A stretch of DNA of 64,000 nucleotides from Planctomycetaceae bacterium (GTDB lineage Bacteria > Planctomycetota > Planctomycetia > Pirellulales > Pirellulaceae). The stretch spans positions 21,995 through 85,994 of the forward strand of contig PAPJ01000006.1 in the NCBI GenBank assembly GCA_002709045.1, given 5' to 3'. The notes under the pieces are model-generated. The model made no database searches. It worked only from the letters and a program-made list of their open reading frames with translations, and was not told the origin of the DNA. This document shows, in pieces, positions 57,192 through 64,000 of this stretch. The stretch's first letter is position 1; each line of letters begins with the position of its first letter. Made by a program: the position numbers and the translations under genes.

Positions 57192-58319
57192 CTAACTAAA
57201 TCCTGCATATCTCACGATCGTCTTAATCCCCTGAGGTGTGCGATTTGTATAGTGCCACAAGCTGTCAGCCGGAACAACCTGTTCCGTGATCATTCTGGCA
57301 ATCGTTTCACCATATTGCTGATTCAAACCTGCCAGATGGTTAATCGCTGACTGCATATCCTGAGGGGCGTTGTTTACCGTACCAATATAAAGATGATTTC
57401 CGAGAATCGCATTTCTCATGATCTGATTGACATCGAAATCACGTACCTGAGGTAGTCGCGAAGCACCCAGCCAAACCATAATTCCACAACCGGCTAACAG
57501 ACCAGCCGACTGCATCATTACTCGATCACTGCCCGTACACTCCAGGATCAATTCGAAACCATCCTGTTCCACACTTTCAGGAGTAAAACTCAGGGTATCA
57601 GCGTTCACATATTTAGCATCGAAGTCACGAACCAGACCAGCTCGAAATGTATCCTCAGCGTCACGGCCAAATACTGTTACTTCCCAACCTCGAGCACGGC
57701 AACAAATAACGGCGGCAAAAGCAATCGGTCCCATCCCGGTAATTAACACACGCGGCGGATGATCGACCCACTCCTTCTCACCTAACCGCGCTGCCTGAGC
57801 CTGCTGAGCTTCCCGCACTGCCTTTTCCGATACTGAAATCGGCTCGGATAATATAGCCACTTGCTTAATGCTGTCGGGAACCTGATAAAGAAACTCCGGA
57901 CGATCAATCCACTGCGGAAGTGAAAATCCGTGTTCCCATACGATGCCGCGTTCTACATAAGCTCCCCACGGCATCATGTCCGGACGGCGGTTCATTTTGA
58001 ATTCATCGATACCTACGGTCGTCGCACCGCTCGTTGGCCTGCGCACTGCCGGAACCACCAGATCACCAGGTTTGACTTGTTCAACATCTTGCCCGACTTC
58101 AAGAACTCTTGCTAAACATTCATGTCCCAACACTAATTGTTGCGCGCCATGCGGTACATGAGGAGTCGCGGCGTGAAGGATCTCACGATCCGTTCCGCAA
58201 ACTCCCAGATAAACTGTTTCGCAAACAACTTCATCAGCCTGAGGTTTCCGCGGGTCAATCGGGTTAATTAACTGAGGTTCTTGATTACCGGGAATCGCTG
58301 CTATGGATTGTAGTGACAT
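57192..58319 (-). CDS. zinc-type alcohol/glucose dehydrogenase family protein
   Basis: 375 residues, medium-chain dehydrogenase. Catalytic-zinc elements: GVCGTDREILHA and LVLGHECLARVLEVG. The nucleotide fold is near VLITGMGPIAFAAVICCRARGWEVTVFGRDAED. The long insertion with RRPDMMPWGAYVERGIVWEHGF resembles glucose dehydrogenases of the archaeal type. The substrate in this operon may be another polyol or sugar. Cytoplasmic. Confidence 0.85.
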   Translation of the reverse strand: MSLQSIAAIPGNQEPQLINPIDPRKPQADEVVCETVYLGVCGTDREILHAATPHVPHGAQQLVLGHECLARVLEVGQDVEQVKPGDLVVPAVRRPTSGATTVGIDEFKMNRRPDMMPWGAYVERGIVWEHGFSLPQWIDRPEFLYQVPDSIKQVAILSEPISVSEKAVREAQQAQAARLGEKEWVDHPPRVLITGMGPIAFAAVICCRARGWEVTVFGRDAEDTFRAGLVRDFDAKYVNADTLSFTPESVEQDGFELILECTGSDRVMMQSAGLLAGCGIMVWLGASRLPQVRDFDVNQIMRNAILGNHLYIGTVNNAPQDMQSAINHLAGLNQQYGETIARMITEQVVPADSLWHYTNRTPQGIKTIVRYAGFS

Positions 58320-58341
58320 TAACCTTGTTCTCTCTTTTGTA

Positions 58342-59598
58342 TTAACGCAGTAACTGATATGGCTCTGCCGGCAAATGAGGCGGTTCGCCGCTAATCAACT
58401 CACTTACTAATTTGCCGGTCGCAGGACCCATCGAAAGTCCCAGCATATTGTGTCCGGTAGCAACCAATACATTGTCCATCCGTGGACTCGTATCAACAAT
58501 GGGAATCCCGTGATAGACCATCGGTCGCCAACCATACCATTCTTCTTCAACATGCTCACCATAAGGTTCACGCAGATAGGGTTCAGCGCCTTTCTTCAAT
58601 AACTCAATCCGACGTCGATTAATGGTCGTGTCATAACCCGAAAACTCCATCGTTGATCCCAGACGATAGCCTGACTGCATCGGAGTCATAGCAACGCGAT
58701 GCTGTGGGAAGATCATGGGGATTTGTGGTGAGTACTGAGGTTTCGCATAGGTAAGCGAGTATCCTTTACCAGGCTGAATCGGAATATCCGCTCCTATTTC
58801 TTTTTCCCATTGCGGAGAAATCGCACCTACGGCAAGCACAAACTTGTCGGCTTCAACAACACCATCTCGAGTTAAAACTCCGCGGGCTTTAATGCCCTTT
58901 CGTTTGAAATGATAGACTTCTGTGCCCTCACGAATATCCACATCATACTTCTCCAACACCCGTTTCCATTCCGACATCAATCGGTCCGGTCGTAAATGAG
59001 CGTCATCCTGATAATACCACCCACCCGCCAGATCATCGGCAATCGCAGGTTCAAGTTCAACTAAAGCACAACCATCAAAACGTGTGGCTGGTAACGAGAA
59101 ATGTTTCGTTAGAAAATCATCCGTTGCCTGATAGGTATCCAACGCGACCCGATCTTTGTATACGTAAAGTAGGCCATTCTTCTGCCATTCACATTCAATC
59201 TGTTCTTTCTCGATCAGGCTCTGATAAAGATGCAGTGATGATTCGAGCAACGGCATACGCGCTTCTGCCGACTGTAACATGTGCCGCTGATTACATCGCA
59301 ATGCGAACTTTAGCAACCACAACCATAAGCGAGGACTAAAACGGGGTTTGATATAGAGTGGGTTGTTACGTTTAAACAGCGTCTTTAATGTGCTCATTAC
59401 AGCGCCGGGACTTGCCAGTGGCAAGGCATCACTCGGACAAATCAAGCCGCAATTCCCATGTGAACATTGACTACCGAGAGTATTTTTTTCAATTAATGTG
59501 ACACGATAACCAGCCTTGCGCAGGAAATAGGCACTTGAAGCGCCGATGACACCACCACCGATTACAACCACGTGTGCTTGTCCCTGCTCTGCCATCAC
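58342..59598 (-). CDS. FAD-dependent D-amino-acid dehydrogenase-like oxidoreductase
   Basis: 418 residues, DadA/glycine-oxidase-type. The FAD-binding motif is VVVIGGGVIGASSAYFLRKAGYRVTLIEK at residues 10-38. The C-terminal GWRPMVYHGIPIVDTSP and ATGHNMLGLSMGPATGKL match the family. Its ATG overlaps the stop of the epimerase gene by one base. By context it should oxidise cis-4-hydroxy-D-proline, the product of that epimerase, to the pyrroline carboxylate. Confidence 0.88.
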   Translation of the reverse strand: MMAEQGQAHVVVIGGGVIGASSAYFLRKAGYRVTLIEKNTLGSQCSHGNCGLICPSDALPLASPGAVMSTLKTLFKRNNPLYIKPRFSPRLWLWLLKFALRCNQRHMLQSAEARMPLLESSLHLYQSLIEKEQIECEWQKNGLLYVYKDRVALDTYQATDDFLTKHFSLPATRFDGCALVELEPAIADDLAGGWYYQDDAHLRPDRLMSEWKRVLEKYDVDIREGTEVYHFKRKGIKARGVLTRDGVVEADKFVLAVGAISPQWEKEIGADIPIQPGKGYSLTYAKPQYSPQIPMIFPQHRVAMTPMQSGYRLGSTMEFSGYDTTINRRRIELLKKGAEPYLREPYGEHVEEEWYGWRPMVYHGIPIVDTSPRMDNVLVATGHNMLGLSMGPATGKLVSELISGEPPHLPAEPYQLLR

Positions 59599-60554
59599 TA
59601 ACTACCGGGGTTCCCAATGCCAAATCGAAGATCATCACCGTCCTGCATGATCATGTGAGCATCTGCGGTAATATACGCCGTTCCCCGAACAGTCGGAATA
59701 CAACGTGAGCCGTCTTCATTCCAAACTGCCGAGGCTTCGAATACGCTACCAACAATACTTTCCTGTCGCCAAACTTCACCGGGAGCGATGACTCCATCGG
59801 CCATTAAGCAGGCCACTTTGGCACTGGTTCCGGTCCCGCATGGTGAACGATCGTACTGCAATCCGGGACATAATACAAAATTTCTCGAATCAGCATTTGG
59901 ATTTTCTGTATCAGCAAACAGCTCGATATGATCAATCACTTTTCCATCTTCACCAACGATTCGATTGCTGTTGAGCACCTCAGTTACGGTTGTACAGTAC
60001 TCTGTTAACTGACGGATATTTTTAAGTTCTAATTGCTGGTCATGATTCTTGATTAAAAAGAACCAATTTCCACCCCAGGCAATATCACCACGTACCAATC
60101 CATAACCCGGGACATCAATTTCAACATCCCGGCGATATCGATAGCTGGGGACATTCGTTAACTCAACAGTATGATCATCGAGTAATTCAAATTCGATAAT
60201 ACCTACCGCGGACTCGACTTTTTGAACCCCCAGATCAGTCTGGCCAAGGTACTTGAGTGTGACTCCCAGACCAATCGTGCCATGGCCGCACATCCACAAC
60301 GAACCAACGTTATTGAAGAAGATGATGCCATAGTTACATTCCGGATGCTGGGAAGGCACGAGCAGTGCGCCAATCATGGCATCCCAACCACGCGGTTCAT
60401 TCACGATAGCACTACGAAAGTCATCAAATTTTTCATTGAAAACCTGCATTTGATCCGAGACGGAACCACCACCCAACTCCGGAACACCAGAGATAACAAT
60501 CCGCGTAGGCTCGCCACCGGTATGTGAATCTATAACACGTATTGGTTCTGACAT
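59598..60554 (-). CDS. 4-hydroxyproline epimerase (proline racemase family)
   Basis: 318 residues. Both catalytic cysteines are present: Cys89 in NNVGSLWMCGHGTIGLG and Cys239 in DRSPCGTGTSAK. The dehydratase subgroup has Thr at the second position, so the 2-epimerase class is favoured, converting trans-4-hydroxy-L-proline to cis-4-hydroxy-D-proline. The N-terminus IDSHTGGEPTRIVISG is typical. Overlaps the downstream FAD-enzyme gene by one base. Confidence 0.92.
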   Translation of the reverse strand: MSEPIRVIDSHTGGEPTRIVISGVPELGGGSVSDQMQVFNEKFDDFRSAIVNEPRGWDAMIGALLVPSQHPECNYGIIFFNNVGSLWMCGHGTIGLGVTLKYLGQTDLGVQKVESAVGIIEFELLDDHTVELTNVPSYRYRRDVEIDVPGYGLVRGDIAWGGNWFFLIKNHDQQLELKNIRQLTEYCTTVTEVLNSNRIVGEDGKVIDHIELFADTENPNADSRNFVLCPGLQYDRSPCGTGTSAKVACLMADGVIAPGEVWRQESIVGSVFEASAVWNEDGSRCIPTVRGTAYITADAHMIMQDGDDLRFGIGNPGS

Positions 60555-60558
60555 TGCG

Positions 60559-61662
60559 TTACTTTATTTCCAGAACAGGGGCACCAAGTACATCCATGCG
60601 AGGCGTACAGCCCATTCCCGGATCGGTGGAAGCACTCATACGACCGTTAACTCTCTGCGGCGCATGTTCGGCGATGCTGACCGGTCCGTAACTATTAAAA
60701 TCCGTGGAACTGAAGAGCAGATCGGTGGGCGTACTATGTGCCAGATGCGCAATCGCCGCCGTCGTAATATCACCGCCCCAACTATCTTCGATCGTCATCC
60801 CCACGCCAATTGAAGCACAAAGTTCACGCGCCTGAACTGCTTTGGTCAGTCCACCGAACTTACTGATCTTAATATTCACCACATCCATGGCCTGATCGGC
60901 GTAACCTTTCATGAGGACATCAAGCGAATCAATACACTCGTCCATCACAAAAGGATGATTGGTACGTCGTCGAATAGAGAGACATTCTTCATAGCTAAAG
61001 CAAGGCTGTTCAATATAGACATCGACATCAGCCACACCGCGCACAACTCTAGCCGCTTCATGCATCAGCCAACCTGTGTTGGCATCAGCAACAAGTTTAT
61101 CGCCGCTCTCAAGTCGTTCAGCCACTCGATGGATTCGTTGAATATCCACATCGGGATCACCACCCACTTTGAGTTGGAATCTTCGGTAGCCTTCCTCCCG
61201 ATATCCCTGGACATTGTCGGCCATTGCTTCAGGTGTCTGTTGAGAAATCGCTCGATAAAGAACAAAGTCGTCTCCGTATCGGCCACCGAGCAATTCACAG
61301 ACTGGCATACCTGCCACCTGCCCTTTTATATCCCAACAGGCGATATCAATGGGTGACTTTACATAAGGATGTCCTTTAAGCGCACGATCCATCAGCCGAT
61401 TGAGAGGCCCCAGTTTCAAAGGATCCTGACCGATGAGGTGCGGGCCCAATTCACGGATGCCACTGCGAACACCATCGGCATATGCCGGTAAATAAAACGG
61501 ACCCAGCGGACAACATTCACCATAACCGGCTAATCCGGTATCAGTAATAACTTCCACAACATTACTGTCGAAGACGGTAACCGATTTACCACCGGACCAC
61601 TTATAAGTGGTTTCATGCAGAGGAAGGTCTACCTGATATACGCGAATAGCTTCAATTTTCAT
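60559..61662 (-). CDS. mandelate racemase / muconate-lactonising (enolase superfamily) enzyme
   Basis: 367 residues. The catalytic lysine K165 (RFQLKVGG), metal ligands Asp193 (DANTGW), Glu218 (YIEQP) and Asp241 (VMDECI), and the second lysine region near 265 (NIKISKFGG) are visible. With the hydroxyproline epimerase beside it, the likely reactions are those of HpbD (proline-betaine 2-epimerase) or cis-3-hydroxyproline dehydratase. The two cannot be told apart here. Confidence 0.85.
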   Translation of the reverse strand: MKIEAIRVYQVDLPLHETTYKWSGGKSVTVFDSNVVEVITDTGLAGYGECCPLGPFYLPAYADGVRSGIRELGPHLIGQDPLKLGPLNRLMDRALKGHPYVKSPIDIACWDIKGQVAGMPVCELLGGRYGDDFVLYRAISQQTPEAMADNVQGYREEGYRRFQLKVGGDPDVDIQRIHRVAERLESGDKLVADANTGWLMHEAARVVRGVADVDVYIEQPCFSYEECLSIRRRTNHPFVMDECIDSLDVLMKGYADQAMDVVNIKISKFGGLTKAVQARELCASIGVGMTIEDSWGGDITTAAIAHLAHSTPTDLLFSSTDFNSYGPVSIAEHAPQRVNGRMSASTDPGMGCTPRMDVLGAPVLEIK

Positions 61663-61668
61663 CGATGT

Positions 61669-62274
61669 TTATCTCCAGATGATTTTTTCTTCAACGGGCT
61701 GTGGCGCCCCTTTTTTTCGCTCCGGCCATTCGTTCCCGGGATAGCCCAGATAGAAGATCCCCAAACAACGGTCTTCTTCTCCATCAAATCCAAATTCCGT
61801 TCTGACTGTCGGCACGTCATAAACAGGGGCCGTGGACCAGAATCCACCGAGTCCTTCGGCAGCTGCTGATAAATGCAGGTTTTGTACTGCACAGGCGACA
61901 GCCATGACTTCTTCTTCAGCAGGAATTTTTCCCGGATGTCGCTTCATTCCTAAAACCACTGCCACCTGAGTGCATTCGGCATAAGAAGCCATCTTCTCTC
62001 GCTTGGCTTCTTTGAAATCTTCTTCAGAGGTATGAGCGGTATAAGCCTGACGCAAAAATTCTGCCAGGTCTTTTAAGGAGTCTCCCTGATAGACGGTAAA
62101 TCGCCAGGGTTCCGTAAGTCCATGGGTCGGCGCCCAGTTGGCATTGCTTAGTAACTGTTCGATCGTTTCTTTGCTGACCGGACGTTCCGAAAAATTAGAC
62201 TCACCTATAGCAACTATAGGCTTTACAGTGCGGCGGAATTTAATGAGTTCGCTAAGTGATTGCAAGTCGATCAT
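61669..62274 (-). CDS. nitroreductase family protein
   Basis: 201 residues, FMN-binding nitroreductase fold: FRRTVKPIVAIGESNFSERPVSKETIEQLLSNANWAPTHGLTEPWRFTVYQGDSL, then VACAVQNLHLSAAAEGLGGFWSTA and LGIFYLGYPGNEWPERKK. Closest to the YdjA-type group. It is the first gene of the minus-strand operon, six bases before the enolase-superfamily gene. The role in that pathway is unknown. Confidence 0.88.
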   Translation of the reverse strand: MIDLQSLSELIKFRRTVKPIVAIGESNFSERPVSKETIEQLLSNANWAPTHGLTEPWRFTVYQGDSLKDLAEFLRQAYTAHTSEEDFKEAKREKMASYAECTQVAVVLGMKRHPGKIPAEEEVMAVACAVQNLHLSAAAEGLGGFWSTAPVYDVPTVRTEFGFDGEEDRCLGIFYLGYPGNEWPERKKGAPQPVEEKIIWR

Positions 62275-62463
62275 GGATAACTATCTTGGCTGGGAAGAAT
62301 GGAATCAAAAATGAGAAGAATTCGTATCTTTCACACGTTATCTGTTGATTGTACTTATTGATATTTAGAGTGTTAACCATGAATAACGGCGGATTTCGAG
62401 ACAGTCACTAAGGTCTTCGTCACCAGGATTACAAGTGTTATACTAAGGCACTTAAAAACACAC

Positions 62464-62537
<74 letters not shown>

Positions 62538-62544
62538 CTTGTTT

Positions 62545-62832
62545 TTAAGGGGTTTTGGAATTCTCTTTTTCTATTACCACCTGCTTGTCACCCAATTTGT
62601 CACCCAGGGCTGACCATAGCTCCTCTGCAGTAGATTCAGCATTCTCGCCAACGTAGTAGGTCAACGTGGTTTCAATACTGGCGTGTCGCATCAGTTCCTT
62701 GAGTTGAGTTGTCTTCACTAATCGCGACCAGCGGTAGCCGAAGGCCCTGCGTAGGTCATGGGCTTTGGCCGTCTTTTTCGTTGCTGGGTCTACAAGCACT
62801 TTGGACAAGAAAAGCGGTGTTGGGCGCACCAC
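62545..62832 (-). pseudogene. tyrosine integrase, C-terminal fragment
   Basis: About 95 residues, GTG at 62832 only a formal start. It carries the recombinase boxes KAHDLRRAFGYRWS and ELMRHASIETTLTYYVGENAESTAEELW with the second His and the catalytic Tyr. The N-terminal domain and first catalytic Arg are missing, and upstream of 62832 the frame no longer looks like an integrase. It reads toward the tRNA-Arg 3' end, the usual geometry of an integrase next to its att site. Confidence 0.85.
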
Positions 62833-62984
62833 TTGTGGACGGTAAGAAGAGTGACGGACCGAATTGTGTCCGTCTGGTTCCAGCGAAAATTAGAATTCCT
62901 ATAGATAAGATGTGTGCTATTTGCTCAGAAAGTTCGAAACTTAATGCTGGTCGTTGATTTGGTGGTAGGTCCGTTTGCAGATTT

Positions 62985-63770
62985 TCAGTCTTCCGGTTGA
63001 TCGTGAATAATAGCCTTAAAACGTTGCACGGCGGAGCAGACGTTCTCAGCACTCCAAACATTGCGACCGATGGTTGCACCGCGAGCACCGGCTCGCATCG
63101 CTTCGCGCATCTGCTCTAAGCTCTCCTCGATTGTACTGGTCTGGGGTCCGCCGGCTACAACTACCGGAACAGGACAGCTGCTCAGTATGTCGCGAAAGCT
63201 GGCTCTGTCTCCCGTAAAGGGTGTCTTGATCACGTCCACTCCAGACTCAATCGCACAGCGAACCGCCCAGGCAATATCCTCGGGGGCCGTTGAAACGGTG
63301 ACAGAACCTTTTGAGTCATTCGGGAAGATTCTTGGATAGATGTGTAGAATTACGGGCATTTCGACCGCGTCGGCCTGACGGACGAGATCTGCGACCCGGC
63401 GGAGGTGCGCTCCCTCGGTAGGTCCTCTGATAAAGGCAACCGTGGCAAATGCATCTGCCCCCAGCCGCACGGCGTCCTCTGGCACTGCCCAGATTTCATC
63501 GGCAGAGTCATCGAGACGGCCAATCAGACTCTGGATGATGAGCGGAATCTGGCCGGCGTAAGGAGCCCAACACGAGCGAGCGACACCAGGGTGCATGGTT
63601 ACGGCATCGGGCCCGCCTGCCATGATCTGTTCAAGAACTGCAGGCAAATCTCGCAATCCACCTGGCAGACTTTCCTGGTAGGCAATGAAATGGTCGATTG
63701 CTATGGAGCAGAGACGCTTGGATGGGTGTGCAAATAGGCGATTGATTCGAATCGTTTTTCCAAGACTCAC
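62985..63770 (-). CDS. DeoC/LacD-type class I aldolase
   Basis: 261 residues. The Schiff-base lysine is likely Lys182 in GVDVIKTPFTGD, followed by the PVVVAGGP and GARGATIGRNVW phosphate-binding strands typical of archaeal-type fructose-bisphosphate aldolase and LsrF-like enzymes. The substrate may be a sugar phosphate; the exact reaction cannot be named. The partial gene upstream on the same strand looks like a sugar phosphate isomerase. Its codon and base composition is clearly GC-richer than the left part of the window. Confidence 0.82.
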   Translation of the reverse strand: MSLGKTIRINRLFAHPSKRLCSIAIDHFIAYQESLPGGLRDLPAVLEQIMAGGPDAVTMHPGVARSCWAPYAGQIPLIIQSLIGRLDDSADEIWAVPEDAVRLGADAFATVAFIRGPTEGAHLRRVADLVRQADAVEMPVILHIYPRIFPNDSKGSVTVSTAPEDIAWAVRCAIESGVDVIKTPFTGDRASFRDILSSCPVPVVVAGGPQTSTIEESLEQMREAMRAGARGATIGRNVWSAENVCSAVQRFKAIIHDQPED

Positions 63771-63837
63771 AGGGCACCCTTATTGGTCGTTTTTTAAAAG
63801 TTAAAGTAGAACGTTCTGATTGTTGCATTTGCAGTCA

Positions 63838-64000
63838 CTACGGTCGACAAACCCTCAACTGACGTACCTTCAATAACGACGAACCTACAACAACGTTGCG
63901 TATCTTTGCCAGACCTCCGGCCGCCACTTCGAATAGGTTGCGATCCCACAGGTCCTGGCGGAACAGATCGAGCGATAGAAAGCGATCGTATCCGATCGGC
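63838..64000 (-). CDS. sugar phosphate isomerase/epimerase-like protein, 3' end only
   Basis: The frame is open from the right edge to TAG at 63840-63838. The 53 visible residues read GYDRFLSLDLFRQDLWD, FEVAAGGLAKIRNVV and end VCRP. This resembles the C-terminus of xylose-isomerase-like TIM barrels (GYDGFVSVELF...GLEK-type). The 5' end lies beyond the window. Probably in an operon with the aldolase. Confidence 0.6.
   Translation of the reverse strand, partial: PIGYDRFLSLDLFRQDLWDRNLFEVAAGGLAKIRNVVVGSSLLKVRQLRVCRP

Noticed and set aside
62756..63088. Minus-strand ORF between the integrase fragment and the aldolase
   Set aside because: Overlaps the end of the aldolase gene in another frame and has no recognisable domain.

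Overview
The window looks like a chromosome segment from a member of the Planctomycetota, probably a marine relative of Gimesia or Rubinisphaera. This is an inference from gene content. Supporting signs are a two-subunit glycine decarboxylase, a 75-residue small protein of a type I associate with this phylum, secreted PQQ-propeller proteins, an RTX-calpain protein opening with an LExLExR surface-protein motif, frequent lipoproteins, and tyrosine-integrase fragments whose H-D-L-R-R and R-H-A-S-I-E-T-T-L-T-Y-Y boxes match planctomycete integrases. Base composition is moderate, except for a visibly GC-rich block at the right edge.

Layout. 1-3.3 kb: gcvPA (cut by the left edge), gcvPB and a lipoate/octanoate ligase in one overlapping operon. 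3.6-8.8 kb: FHA protein, small conserved protein, TPR lipoprotein, then serC-serA for serine synthesis. 8.8-17.8 kb: STAS protein, alaS, tpx, recA, a secreted PQQ protein, a PfkB kinase and thpR. 17.8-30.2 kb: membrane and envelope proteins, superoxide dismutase, an SDR, tRNA-Asp, a WD40 lipoprotein, a prepilin-peptidase homologue, an ABC-F ATPase, leuB and miaE. 30.3-34.5 kb: small zinc protein, HNH protein, ferredoxin, sigma factor, a conserved protein and a lipoprotein. 34.5-36.5 kb: leuA preceded by what reads as a leucine attenuator and followed by tRNA-Leu(UAA). 36.5-40.2 kb: a small genomic island bounded by a 26-bp repeat of the tRNA-Leu 3' end. 41-42.6 kb: RTX-calpain. 42.8-51.4 kb: an efflux cluster with one permease, three adaptor paralogues and a TolC-like gene interrupted by an in-frame TAG. 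51.6-56.5 kb: small and membrane proteins, including an HTTM-MORN fusion. 56.5-62.3 kb: a minus-strand catabolic operon centred on a hydroxyproline epimerase. 62.5-64 kb: tRNA-Arg(UCU), an integrase C-terminal fragment, an aldolase and the end of a sugar isomerase-like gene, probably the start of a second island.

How the genes work together. The glycine decarboxylase needs lipoylated H-protein, which the adjacent ligase family supplies. serC and serA feed serine and glycine. leuA and leuB serve leucine synthesis, and the upstream leader peptide (7 Leu in 19 residues, six in UUA/CUA codons) followed by a terminator suggests control by charged tRNA-Leu. The efflux cluster looks like an ABC-type tripartite system whose ATPase is not in the window and whose outer-membrane gene carries a stop codon. 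The hydroxyproline operon holds the first two steps of the known pathway but not the later deaminase or aldehyde dehydrogenase.

The observations most worth checking are the leucine attenuator upstream of leuA, the in-frame amber codon in the TolC-like gene, the tRNA-Leu island with integrase-tail relics, and the RTX-calpain with a 15-bp tandem repeat in its upstream region.
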